The notes below the pieces were generated by a model that saw only the letters and a list, made by a program, of their open reading frames with translations, was not told the origin of the DNA and ran no database searches. From contig NZ_JASJDK010000047.1 of the NCBI RefSeq assembly GCF_030065675.1, positions 1 through 62,211 on the forward strand: a stretch of 62,211 bases of DNA. Direction: 5' to 3'. A program made the position numbers and the translations under genes. The DNA comes from Mastigocoleus sp. MO_188.B34 (GTDB lineage Bacteria; Cyanobacteriota; Cyanobacteriia; Cyanobacteriales; Nostocaceae). Below are positions 54,121-62,211 of the stretch, piece by piece; within the stretch, counting starts at the first letter, position 1; each line of letters starts with the position of its first letter.

Positions 54121-55509
54121 ATGAGCAGTGATAAATATATTGAGTGCGAAATAATAGTGGAAAGTTATGACACAGTTCGTTTTCGCAACAAAGATACAGG
54201 TGCTGAATTTTCAGGAAAGTTAGACCTAGCTCCTAGGTGTAGAGAAATTGCTAGATTTGAAAACTTACTGCGTGCAAATCAGCTAAAGAGCCGTAAAGCT
54301 TTTGAAGAATTTGGCACACTTTTGTATCGATGCTTATTCAATGACGGTGTTGACGATGCCTTTAAGAATATTCTCAAAGACATTCGAGAATCTAAGAGAA
54401 CCGAAAATCCTAATCGATACAGACTTCAACTAACTTTCCGTCCAGAAGTTAATGAGTTAGCTGGTATACCTTGGGAATTTCTTTATTATCCCAATAGTGA
54501 AACTATAAAAGGTCGTTTTCTTGCTGATGAACCAAATCTAGTTATATCTCGCTACATTCCCAGTGAATTAGAACGAGTTGATCTTAATATTACAGGAGAT
54601 TCGTTAAAAATTTTAGTTGTCACCTCTGAACCAGAAGATAGGGATAAAGTATTACCACACCTGACTATAGAAACAATTAATAATCTTAGAAATAATTATT
54701 TAGTGTACTTGGAAATATTGGAAAATAAAAAAATAGAAGAAGTTCAGGGAAAAATAAATGATATTAAACCTCACATTTTTCACTATATTGGACATGGAGA
54801 ATTTGATTCGCAAGAACAAGTAGGATCAATCGCTCTTGTTGACACTAATAAAAAGGCAGAGTGGATTGATGATAATACGTTTGGAGAATTTTTTCGTAAT
54901 TTTAAGCCCCGTTTAGTTATACTTCAAGCGTGTCAGGGTGGTGAAGTCGATTTTACTGCAAACTATGCGGGTTTAGCTCCACAATTAACTCGCAATGAAA
55001 TTCCAGCTGTTATCGCCATGCAATATCCAGTAAATAACGTAGTTGCTTCATTGTTTAGTGAAGCATTTTATGAAGCATTAGCAAAGGGTGAGTCAGTTGA
55101 TGCTGCGATGCAGCAAGGTCGCGGAAAAATTGTACGCGATGACCCTTCTAACCGCGATAAGGCTTCTCACTTAGAATTTTATTCTAATCGAAATTTTGGA
55201 ACTCCTGTTTTGTATATGAGTGCGCGTGATGGCCGTATTATGCCACGACCCAAACCTAAGAAATTTGATATTGAGGTTTTAAGAAGTTCTACAGACAAAT
55301 TAGAGGAAGCTATTAACATTCTTTTTAACTCAGAAGAGCTAAAAGACCTTATTTTTTGTCTGGATATCAATTATCAGGAACTTAATGGCAAAACCCCACA
55401 AGCGAAGATAAAAGCATTAATTGATCAGTTGAAAGAATCTAATGAGCTTGAAAGGTTAATCGGAGGAATTAAGGAATTCAAACCTGATGCTTTTACTCAA
55501 AATAAATAA
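54121..55509 (+). CDS. CHAT-domain caspase-like protease with C-terminal death-like domain
   Basis: This 462-aa protein has three parts. Residues 1-150 form an alpha/beta lead-in (ending LAGIPWEFLYYP, typical before CHAT domains). Residues about 155-380 are the CHAT protease: catalytic His225 in HIFHYIGHGEF and Cys271 in LVILQACQGGEVDF, plus PAVIAMQYPVNN and FYEALAKGESVDAAM. Residues about 385-462 are helical (NILFNSEELKDLIFCLDINY, ALIDQLKESNELERLI) and resemble the small effector-associated or death-like domains of bacterial conflict proteins. Both catalytic residues are intact. CHAT proteases cleave partner proteins in abortive-infection type systems; the partner here may be the 301-aa protein. 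Confidence 0.85.
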   Translation: MSSDKYIECEIIVESYDTVRFRNKDTGAEFSGKLDLAPRCREIARFENLLRANQLKSRKAFEEFGTLLYRCLFNDGVDDAFKNILKDIRESKRTENPNRYRLQLTFRPEVNELAGIPWEFLYYPNSETIKGRFLADEPNLVISRYIPSELERVDLNITGDSLKILVVTSEPEDRDKVLPHLTIETINNLRNNYLVYLEILENKKIEEVQGKINDIKPHIFHYIGHGEFDSQEQVGSIALVDTNKKAEWIDDNTFGEFFRNFKPRLVILQACQGGEVDFTANYAGLAPQLTRNEIPAVIAMQYPVNNVVASLFSEAFYEALAKGESVDAAMQQGRGKIVRDDPSNRDKASHLEFYSNRNFGTPVLYMSARDGRIMPRPKPKKFDIEVLRSSTDKLEEAINILFNSEELKDLIFCLDINYQELNGKTPQAKIKALIDQLKESNELERLIGGIKEFKPDAFTQNK

Positions 55510-55543
55510 TTAAAATTTTTGTTAGTTGAATATATGAATTTCA

Positions 55544-56020
55544 TTAATTAGAGTCTTTGAACTCTTTCAAAAGTTCTTGCAACCTACGGAGTTCTTTTAA
55601 ATCTTCTGAAAAAGAATCTATGATATTTCTAATTTTATCATTTCTTGAGTTAACTGCGCTCAATTCTCCGTATTTTACATTTTTGATGCCACGTTCTTTC
55701 ATGAAAGCTACAAAGGATGGAAGTTTTTGAGGATATTTCTTAAAATATTTCTTAAAATCATCGAGTAATTCTTTCTTTCTCAGGAATCGGCTCGTTTTTT
55801 GTTCTTGTGAGTTTTCTGGAAAGGTGATATTTTGCGAATTTGTTTCTGGTACTGCGTGTTGTTCTTCTTGTTGTTGTGTTGGTAACACAGGCGATAAACT
55901 ATTCTGCTCAATAGGCTTGAGCGACAGTACATAGCCTCCAGAATCGTCTAAAGTTGCTAACCAGGCTTTGCCAATGATATCGTTTGGAATTTTAATAAAA
56001 AACTCTTGGTTACTACTCAA
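55544..56020 (-). CDS. unknown 158-aa protein, third gene of the peptidase operon
   Basis: Family not recognised. Residues 1-37 form a small ordered segment (FFIKIPNDIIGKAWLATLDD). Residues 38-75 are a Gln/Glu/Ser-rich linker (QQQEEQHAVPETNSQ). Residues about 80-158 are Lys/Leu-rich and probably helical or coiled coil (KKELLDDFKKYFKKY, LKELRRLQELLKEFKD). This suggests a two-domain adaptor. It lies 72 bp after the 77-aa gene in a minus-strand operon, and is convergent with the CHAT gene, the stops being 34 bp apart. Confidence 0.6.
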   Translation of the reverse strand: MSSNQEFFIKIPNDIIGKAWLATLDDSGGYVLSLKPIEQNSLSPVLPTQQQEEQHAVPETNSQNITFPENSQEQKTSRFLRKKELLDDFKKYFKKYPQKLPSFVAFMKERGIKNVKYGELSAVNSRNDKIRNIIDSFSEDLKELRRLQELLKEFKDSN

Positions 56021-56092
56021 AATAGCAGCACCTCTTAACCAGGAATAAACTATATCAATTAAAAATTTTAACTTCGAGTATGGAATACAATC

Positions 56093-56326
56093 TTAATCTC
56101 TGGGATATTTACGTTTTTTTATCAATTCTTCTACTTCTGGTTGGTATCTACCAAAACCTGTGGGAGGTTGGTCTCTAGATTTTTGCTCACCATTACTAAA
56201 TGCAATACCACCAGTATCCAAACGTTTTGGTGGGTATTTGATTCCTTCTAAATATGCTTCCAACTCACGCCTTTTTGTTATAGGTAGTTTATCTAATATA
56301 TTTTTTTCCTCTTCAGACCAGTCCAT
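56093..56326 (-). CDS. unknown 77-aa protein, second gene of the peptidase operon
   Basis: Small, charged protein without a recognised family, transmembrane segment or cysteine. A helical start (EEEKNILDKLPITKRRELEAYL) is followed by a Gly/Pro-containing middle and a basic end (EELIKKRKYPRD). It begins four bases after the stop of the 812-aa peptidase-like gene, so translational coupling is likely, and this supports it as a true gene. It may be a partner or inhibitor of the peptidase-like protein; this is inference. Confidence 0.6.
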   Translation of the reverse strand: MDWSEEEKNILDKLPITKRRELEAYLEGIKYPPKRLDTGGIAFSNGEQKSRDQPPTGFGRYQPEVEELIKKRKYPRD

Positions 56327-56330
56327 ATTT

Positions 56331-58769
56331 TTACCACTCCAAGTATTTGCTAATCATCAAATTTACTGGACATTCAGGGTGTAAACAATGACGATGACAT
56401 TGCAAGCGTTGTTGCTCGGCACGAATTTCATTAACGTGTTTCCTCAGTAACTTCCAAATGCTTCTTAGACGTTCGGTGGGTGAGGTAATATTATTATCGT
56501 CATCTTCGTTCAACAAACCTTCCTTAATTTTACCAGAAGATAGGAGCAATTCGAGCCTTCCACTGTGTTCAATAATACCAAAATCTACATCTGCTGCTTT
56601 AATTACAGCCTGAACTACGCACTTAGAGCCGCATTCTGTACCAAAGATTGTTTGAATCTCTTCTAAGTATTCGTATCCTTCCTGATATCTTGAAGGATAG
56701 AAAGGTTCAAAACATTGAAAGTATTCGCTACTTTTTTGAAGAAATGTTAAATGCTCGTCGTAGTTAAACAAGAAGTCTTTACGCCGATAAACTGTTTGAC
56801 TAAAACTCCCCTTGAGACGAGGTAGTATGTTTAACTCCAACCAGGTGGCAAATCCTTCATTCAGGATGATACAGCTGTGGTGCAGAGTTTCAATTACTGA
56901 TTTGTATTCCTGATACAGAAGTCGGGGGTAAGGAGATTTCAAACCTTCGCTATCCACTTTGCGAAGCAATCCATGACGGTATAAAATTGTTAGTTGCTGT
57001 CCTACTTTTGTGTGATTGTAGAAAAATCCATGACCGTACTTTTCATGTAGAAGTAAGGCTGCAATATTACCTTCTAACCATGCTTGACCGTAATGTTCAT
57101 TTCCATCTATACACTGAAAATTGTACGCTAACTGTTGCTCAAAGAATGGATGTTCCTTGACGAGATGGGCTGCTAATTTTGGATCGTAGGGAATACAACA
57201 TCCATGTAAGGGGGAGTAAGTAGGTGCAATCAACTGTAGTAATGTTTCAACTACGGGTGAAAAACGCTTAGTTTCATTTCTAGCTGCTTGTAGAGTTTCT
57301 AGGAGTTGCTCTTTGGTGCTGTAGTTATAAAGGCGATTGACTTGTTCTTCGGGAGTCAATAATAGAAAGGGAATCTGTTGTATTATCTCGCTATTAAACT
57401 CTTGGCGTATTTGAGATACTTGATAATGAATTTCTGCTGCTAAGGGTTTCACTACATCGCGTTGAATTTTTTCGGTTTGAATTTTTGCAGATGGATAAGC
57501 GTGAACCAAGCGAGTAATTTTTTTGTTGATATCGCTGATATGGAGAGTGATTAACCAATCTCCTGGATCTAAGACTGTCAAATACCATCGTTGTGTTGAT
57601 ATCTGTTCTACCTTAATATGTGTTAGCGGGCACTCTAGCTCCATTTTCAAGGTAACAGCTTTTGCATGATTGTTCCAGCGAGTGAGTGCTTGTACTTCAA
57701 AAGGGATTCCTGTTGTGACAATTTCTTGAGCTTTTCCTTGAGGGTTGAGGAATACAAGGTCAAATTCTGCATCTGGTAAACACTGGAACTGAGCAACTGG
57801 AGCGAAAAACAAGGATGAAATTTTACTAGTTTCTGAATTACCAGGTTCGGCAATGTCTATAGTTAATCTGAGAGTTTGCTGTCCTACATGCTGAGGGATA
57901 ATAGTCCATTGCAATAGAGTTTGACCGTTACTAGGAAGAAAACGAACTTTTTTGCGTGGTTCTTGAATTAGAACATCCGTATCAGCTTCCAAGACACAAG
58001 TTAGATTTTCTAAACGTTGCGATTTTGGGTTTGTAATAACAATTGAAAATTTTGCATTTTCTTTGTAAATTATCTCTGTCGCAATATGAGCATCACGACA
58101 GTCCAATGAATTTTGATCGGCTAGCCAACAAAGGATATTAGATGCTAGTTTTAGATTATTACAAATATTAATGTATTTATCACTAAAGATTAAATTATTT
58201 CCTAAAACAACTACTCGACCTGATTTATTACTACCAGGTACCTCCACTGCAGCGAGCAAAGTTTTACCAGTATCAGGCAAAGTTGCTATGATATCAACTG
58301 GATAAGGACAATTGGGTAATGTTTTGAGATAAACAGGTTCTTTAATCTTTAATTGAGATACTTCAGAACTAATATAATGCGGTAATAAGTTGAATACTTC
58401 TTCTGGAGGATAGTTTAATAGCTCCTCAAAGCGTAATCCCAAAGATTCCAGCACTGCATTTATGTTGTTACCCACTAGTGAGTTTTGGTCACTTGCGACC
58501 AGCAGTGAATTTCCTTGTCTTACAAAACTGACTATTGCTTTTACTTCCTCTGGTGTTAAAGCAGATGTAGGAGCAGCCATAATTAGTAATTGATAGCCCT
58601 GAAGTACTTGATGAGTCAGTGATTCATTTTGAAAGGCGATCGCATCATCACCAAATAACTGTTTTACATGACTGCACAGGACTGTCCATGCTTCTTGTGA
58701 AGTATTATCTTCCTGCAACTGTGAGCAGGATATCTCCCCATGAGATTCATCAAATAGAACTTTTATCAC
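56331..58769 (-). CDS. 812-aa protein: GATase-like N-terminus plus HEXXGH metallopeptidase-like C-terminus
   Basis: Three regions are visible. Residues 1-235 match a DUF4350/glutamine-amidotransferase-like fold (VLFDESHGEI, IMAAPTSALTPEEVKAIVSF, SGRVVVLGNNLIFSDKYI, LASNILCWLADQ) without an evident catalytic Cys. Residues about 240-425 look like Ig-type beta domains (KFSIVITNPKSQRLENL). Residues about 480-812 carry a zincin-like site: HEKYGH at 575-580 (HEXXGH, spacing as in dipeptidyl peptidase III) and NEGFATWLE with Glu638, like the third-ligand motif of gluzincins. A Cys/His cluster closes the protein (RLQCHRHCLHPECP). No signal peptide. First gene of a tight operon with 77-aa and 158-aa proteins; no described family with this architecture is known to me. 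Confidence 0.7.
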   Translation of the reverse strand: MIKVLFDESHGEISCSQLQEDNTSQEAWTVLCSHVKQLFGDDAIAFQNESLTHQVLQGYQLLIMAAPTSALTPEEVKAIVSFVRQGNSLLVASDQNSLVGNNINAVLESLGLRFEELLNYPPEEVFNLLPHYISSEVSQLKIKEPVYLKTLPNCPYPVDIIATLPDTGKTLLAAVEVPGSNKSGRVVVLGNNLIFSDKYINICNNLKLASNILCWLADQNSLDCRDAHIATEIIYKENAKFSIVITNPKSQRLENLTCVLEADTDVLIQEPRKKVRFLPSNGQTLLQWTIIPQHVGQQTLRLTIDIAEPGNSETSKISSLFFAPVAQFQCLPDAEFDLVFLNPQGKAQEIVTTGIPFEVQALTRWNNHAKAVTLKMELECPLTHIKVEQISTQRWYLTVLDPGDWLITLHISDINKKITRLVHAYPSAKIQTEKIQRDVVKPLAAEIHYQVSQIRQEFNSEIIQQIPFLLLTPEEQVNRLYNYSTKEQLLETLQAARNETKRFSPVVETLLQLIAPTYSPLHGCCIPYDPKLAAHLVKEHPFFEQQLAYNFQCIDGNEHYGQAWLEGNIAALLLHEKYGHGFFYNHTKVGQQLTILYRHGLLRKVDSEGLKSPYPRLLYQEYKSVIETLHHSCIILNEGFATWLELNILPRLKGSFSQTVYRRKDFLFNYDEHLTFLQKSSEYFQCFEPFYPSRYQEGYEYLEEIQTIFGTECGSKCVVQAVIKAADVDFGIIEHSGRLELLLSSGKIKEGLLNEDDDNNITSPTERLRSIWKLLRKHVNEIRAEQQRLQCHRHCLHPECPVNLMISKYLEW

Positions 58770-58966
58770 TGGAATTTAAAGTGCATCAACCAGCTTTTAT
58801 TCTATTCTCTTAAGTTTCATCTGAAACACTTAACCTGGTAAATTTTTGAGATTAGCAAGTCTTTTCTAAATTGATAAGTACATCATGGAAAAAGCAGATT
58901 AAAACCTGCTATTTGATTTCATTCTGTGGAAATTTTCTGAACAAAACGTGTCACATTAATATGATT

Positions 58967-60450
58967 GGTGAGAACTTAAAGAAGAATGCCAAAAGTCAAG
59001 ATGTAATTTACAAAAGATAATAAACAGCTAAAAAGCTGATACATGATAGATTTGAGCTTGGTGTATGACTTATTCCCAAGCAATGAGTAGCAAGAAAACC
59101 AACAGAGATCATGGCAAGAAAAAACATCATCCACTGATTGAGAGCGAAGCAATGGTATCTCATCTACAAGCATTGCTAAGCCCAGCAATTTTTAATCAAC
59201 AAGCCCTGTATCGACAGTTGGGAATGAGGAATCGTATTCTCAACTTGCCTTTAATGCTGGCGGCAGTGTTAACTCTTTTATGGCGTAACGTTCCAGGTGT
59301 TCAAGAATTAACTCGTCTGTTACATAATGAAGGTTTTTTATGGGTAGAAGCGACCAAAGTTACTCAGAAAGCTCTTTCTAAAAGATTTTTAACTTTTCCG
59401 GCTATTTTATTTGAAAAAGTATTTAAAGAATTATTACCTCACCTACAACAACAGTGGAATTCTCGTCAAAAACGTCCTCTACCAGATAGTGTAAATTTCG
59501 CTCTTTCTCGCTTTAAAAAAATATGGATTGTAGATGGTTCCACGTTGGAAGCATTGTTTAGAAAACTGAAAAGTCTGGAAGATATTCCACCAGGGACATT
59601 AGCGGGGAAAATAGTAACTGTGATTGATTTAGCTACTCGTCTTCCTGTAGAAATCTGGTTAACGACAAAGGCTTCTAGGTCAGATGTGAAATTTGAGCCA
59701 GATATCTTAAATTTAGTTTCAGCAAATACTTTACTTTTACTAGATAGAGGATTCTACCACTTCCATTTTTGGCAACAATTAATTGAGAAAAAAGTTGACT
59801 TTATTACTCGAATTAAAAAAGGCGCATCTTTTCAAGTTAAAGAAGTATTTAGTAATAGTTATGCTTTGCGCGATAGATTGATTATTCTGGGTTGTGGCAA
59901 AAATAATACACCAATTTTAACCTTACGATTAGTCGAAATTCACTCAAAAAAACAATGGCATTCCTATTTGACTTCAGTGCTTGACCCTACTATTTTACCC
60001 CCTTATGTTGTCGCAGATTTATACCGACGACGTTGGCGTATTGAACAAGCTTTTAATACAGTTAAACGGTTACTTGATTTGAGTTATTTATGGACGGGTT
60101 CAATTAATGGTATTCAATTACAGATTTGGGGGACTTGGTTATTTTATGCTGTATTAGTTGATTTAGGCGATGCTGTTGCTGAAGAACTTTCTTTACCCTT
60201 TGAGCAGATTTCTTTAGAGATGATTTACCGGGGTTTGTATCATTTTAATGTTGCTTATAACAAAGGTAAAGCTACTGACCCTGTTCGATATTTTTCTGAC
60301 CCTAATAATCAGGTTCTGGGCATTGTTAAGCGTAAAAGAAAACCCAACAAAAAATTGATTATTGCTCCCTTCCCTGACCGACAAAGAGGGCAAGAGAACT
60401 TTTTCTTCCAAAACCCCTTGACATCTTGCTCTTCAGCTTAAGTTCTCACC
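58967..60450 (+). mobile_element. IS4-family insertion sequence
   Basis: A 1484-bp element is bounded by inverted ends GGTGAGAACTTAA (58967) and TTAAGTTCTCACC (60438-60450), 13 of 13 matching; beyond them similarity continues imperfectly (AGTCAAGATGT against ACATCTTG). It carries one transposase gene. I see no clear target duplication, which would fit a deletion next to the element. Amylase-coding sequence resumes six bases after the right end. Confidence 0.9.
59065..60441 (+). CDS. IS4-family DDE transposase
   Basis: This 458-aa transposase has the acidic triad of the IS4 group: Asp in KIWIVDGSTLEAL, Asp in LLLLDRGFYHFHF and Glu in the Y-x2-R-x3-E-x6-K signature (LYRRRWRIEQAFNTVKR). The frame is uninterrupted, with basic N- and C-termini, so the element may still be active. 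The stop lies nine bases before the right end of the element. Confidence 0.92.
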   Translation: MTYSQAMSSKKTNRDHGKKKHHPLIESEAMVSHLQALLSPAIFNQQALYRQLGMRNRILNLPLMLAAVLTLLWRNVPGVQELTRLLHNEGFLWVEATKVTQKALSKRFLTFPAILFEKVFKELLPHLQQQWNSRQKRPLPDSVNFALSRFKKIWIVDGSTLEALFRKLKSLEDIPPGTLAGKIVTVIDLATRLPVEIWLTTKASRSDVKFEPDILNLVSANTLLLLDRGFYHFHFWQQLIEKKVDFITRIKKGASFQVKEVFSNSYALRDRLIILGCGKNNTPILTLRLVEIHSKKQWHSYLTSVLDPTILPPYVVADLYRRRWRIEQAFNTVKRLLDLSYLWTGSINGIQLQIWGTWLFYAVLVDLGDAVAEELSLPFEQISLEMIYRGLYHFNVAYNKGKATDPVRYFSDPNNQVLGIVKRKRKPNKKLIIAPFPDRQRGQENFFFQNPLTSCSSA

Positions 60451-60455
60451 GATGA

Positions 60456-61793
60456 GCATACAAAGGCTCTGCTGGTGTTTATGATGTGGGATATGGAGTT
60501 TACGATTTATTTGATTTGGGCGAATTCGAGCAAAAAAACACGATCAGAACAAAATACGGGACAAAAAAAGAATTAACAGATGCTATTCAAGCTGTTCAGA
60601 AGCAGGGGATGGAAGTTTACGGTGATGTAGTTCTTAATCATAAAGATGGTGGAGATGAAATAGAAAAATTTCGTGCTCAAGAAGTTGATTGGAATGACCG
60701 AAATAAAATACTAAGTGATTGGTACGAAATTGCAGGATATACAAAATTTACTTTTCCAGGTCGTGGAGATAAATATTCAAGCATGAAGTGGAATTGGTGG
60801 TGTTTTGATTCTCTTTCTTACAATGCCATCACGAAAAATACTAACAAACTATATCGTTTAAAAGATAAAGGTTTTGAAACAGGAGTTAGTTCTGAAAAAG
60901 GTAATTACGATTATTTGCTAGGGAATGACATTGACACGCGGGAATCATTAGTTATTGGTGAGTTACGGTATTGGGGTCGTTGGTTCGTTGATGAAACTAA
61001 TGTTAATGGTTTTCGTATTGATGCAGTTAAGCATGTTCGTTCAAGCTTTTTTAAAGACTGGATTAATCATTTGCGAGTTCATTTTAGCGGACGAAATCTT
61101 TTCAGTTTTGCCGAATATTGGTCTTGGTATGATACAGAACCTCTACATAACTATATTGTTCAGACCGAAGGAGTTATATCGCTCTTTGATGTTCCTCTAC
61201 ATATGAAATTTCATGATGCCAGCAGAAATGGTAGTAGTTTTGATATGCGTACGATGCTCGATCATACATTAGTGAAAGAGCAACCTGCTCTTGCCGTGAC
61301 ATTTGTAGAAAACCACGACACACAACCCTGTCAATCCTTAGAATCTCCTGTTGAGCCCTGGTTTAAACCTTTAGCATATGCTTTTATTCTTCTGCGACGG
61401 GAAGGATATCCCTGTATCTTTTACGCTGATTATTACGGAACTAAATACTTAAATTGTCGGGGCGGCTATGACGTTATTCTCTATTCGCATCGCTTTCTAA
61501 TCGATAAGTTTTTGTGGGCTCGCAGAGCATATGGATACGGAGACCAGCACGATTACTTCGATCACCCCAACACAATTGGTTGGACTCGATTAGGCAATAG
61601 AGAACATCCGGGAGCTATGGCTGTAGTTATGACCAATGGAGCAGATGGTAATAAGTGGATGAATATGTTCCGAGCCAACAAAGCTTTTTACGATATCACT
61701 GAGCATATTCCAGGAAAGATCTATACAAATGCTGATGGCTGGGCTAATTTCCCTTGTAAAGGAGGATCTGTCTCTGTTTGGTTGCAGGAGTGA
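60456..61793 (+). pseudogene. 5'-truncated alpha-amylase (GH13)
   Basis: The reading frame runs from the edge of the IS element (AYKGSAGVYDVGYGVYDLFD) to the natural C-terminus, about 446 codons. Intact bacterial alpha-amylases of this type have about 480-500 residues; the missing part is the first 50 or so, including the start M-x-Q-Y-F-x-W-Y. The remaining active-site residues are present: Asp in GFRIDAVKHV, Glu in FAEYWSWYD and Asp in VENHDTQPCQ. The N-terminal piece is not found on the other side of the IS (58790-58966), so the end was lost. An internal ATG (60486) could start a shortened product, but the barrel would be incomplete. Confidence 0.85.
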
Positions 61794-62032
61794 TGTTATT
61801 TTTTGGGTAGTCCTAAACAAGTAATGATGCAATATCTAAATTTGAAGAGGACGACCTCCAACAACAAACTCCTACTCATTTTGATTTCTTTGCGGGCAAA
61901 GCCGCATAAAATCTCCTGTTATTGACACCTATCTTTAATTACTGTTAGGGATTTGGAATTTAATTTCTCACACAAAGCTTGAAACATTGATTATTGTGTA
62001 AAGCCTTGTACTGTAAGGATTTCAGAATATGT
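61794..62032. other. gene-free spacer right of the amylase remnant
   Basis: About 240 bp. A GCGG-GCAAAG-CCGC hairpin at about 61890-61904 is visible. No gene was recognised. Confidence 0.4.
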
Positions 62033-62211
62033 TTTGGCGAGAGTGATGGAAGAGCGTTAAGAATACCAGCGTAAAATCATAGAAGCTGTGTGGATATCTG
62101 CGACAACTTCCGTAGTTAATAACATCCACTAATTGGGTGTTTCACCATCTGGACAATCAGTTTCTGTGGCATAAACAGCATATACTAATATTGGGTTACG
62201 GTCGTCAAAAC
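62033..62211 (-). pseudogene. decayed Tn5/IS4-type transposase, cut by the window edge
   Basis: On the minus strand from 62209 one frame reads FDDRNPILVYAVYATE, then PDGETPN-stop, then WMLLTTEVVADIHTAS and MILRWYS-stop; HILKS follows in another frame. This matches the core of Tn5-like transposases (P-I-x-W-M-L-L-T-T-E, I-L-R-W-Y then R-x3-E-x2-H-K-I-L-K-S). Two in-frame stops and a frameshift show it is dead. The 5' part lies outside the window. Confidence 0.75.

Noticed and set aside
58770-58966. Missing N-terminal part of the alpha-amylase left of the IS element
   Set aside because: All three plus-strand frames were read; none gives the expected opening or catalytic-barrel start.

Overview
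The window is cyanobacterial chromosome, most likely from a filamentous, Nostocales-type species. The evidence is AT-rich DNA with frequent GCGATCGC (HIP1) octamers, many arrays of 7-bp tandem repeats (STRRs), and cyanobacterium-typical genes: psbY, a CCB-type cytochrome b6f assembly factor, DUF3155, DUF3611, TIGR02652, a zinc-free S14, and a pilM-N-O-Q cluster without pilP. Genus and species cannot be read from the sequence.

Layout. 1-6.4 kb: an exported hypothetical; a minus-strand unit (methyltransferase, TauE/SafE permease, DapF-like protein without catalytic cysteines) opposite a divergent LysR regulator; a fused remnant of a MacA/MacB-type exporter; a geranylgeranyl-reductase-family flavoprotein. 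6.5-15.3 kb: a U32 protein; a 1251-aa sacsin-like protein with a nuclease-like C-terminus that seems to have lost its ATPase; a ThDP-dependent 2-oxo-acid decarboxylase. 15.4-22.5 kb: a membrane hydrolase, dGTPase, two exported paralogues (one with SLH domains), a GAF histidine kinase and DUF3155. 22.5-34 kb: PadR-CCB pair, a candidate structured ncRNA, DUF3611, serS, rseP-nth-rpsN, aat, and an HU-CobD-like pair. 34-43.3 kb: pilMNOQ, folC, a MITE-like element, psbY (41 aa) and a gamma carbonic anhydrase. 43.5-52.6 kb: TIGR02652, VOC protein, a double M16 peptidase, map, amidase and a CDF transporter.

53-58.8 kb is the accessory part and the best candidate for an undescribed system. An unknown 301-aa protein precedes a CHAT (caspase-like) protease with a probable death-like C-terminal domain. 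Convergent to these is a tight three-gene operon: an 812-aa protein combining a glutamine-amidotransferase-like N-terminus with a HEXXGH plus NEGFA metallopeptidase-like C-terminus, and two small unknown proteins. An IS4-family element lies directly upstream of the operon and has cut off the 5' end of an alpha-amylase gene. A decayed Tn5-like transposase runs off the right edge.

Repeat biology is prominent. STRR arrays sit at many gene 3' ends and in four genes supply the last codons and the stop. In-frame short repeats have expanded inside the DapF-like gene and folC. Two MITE-like elements share GGACTTACGCA ends, and an identical 27-nt sequence occurs in inverted orientation at 25.8 and 48.9 kb.
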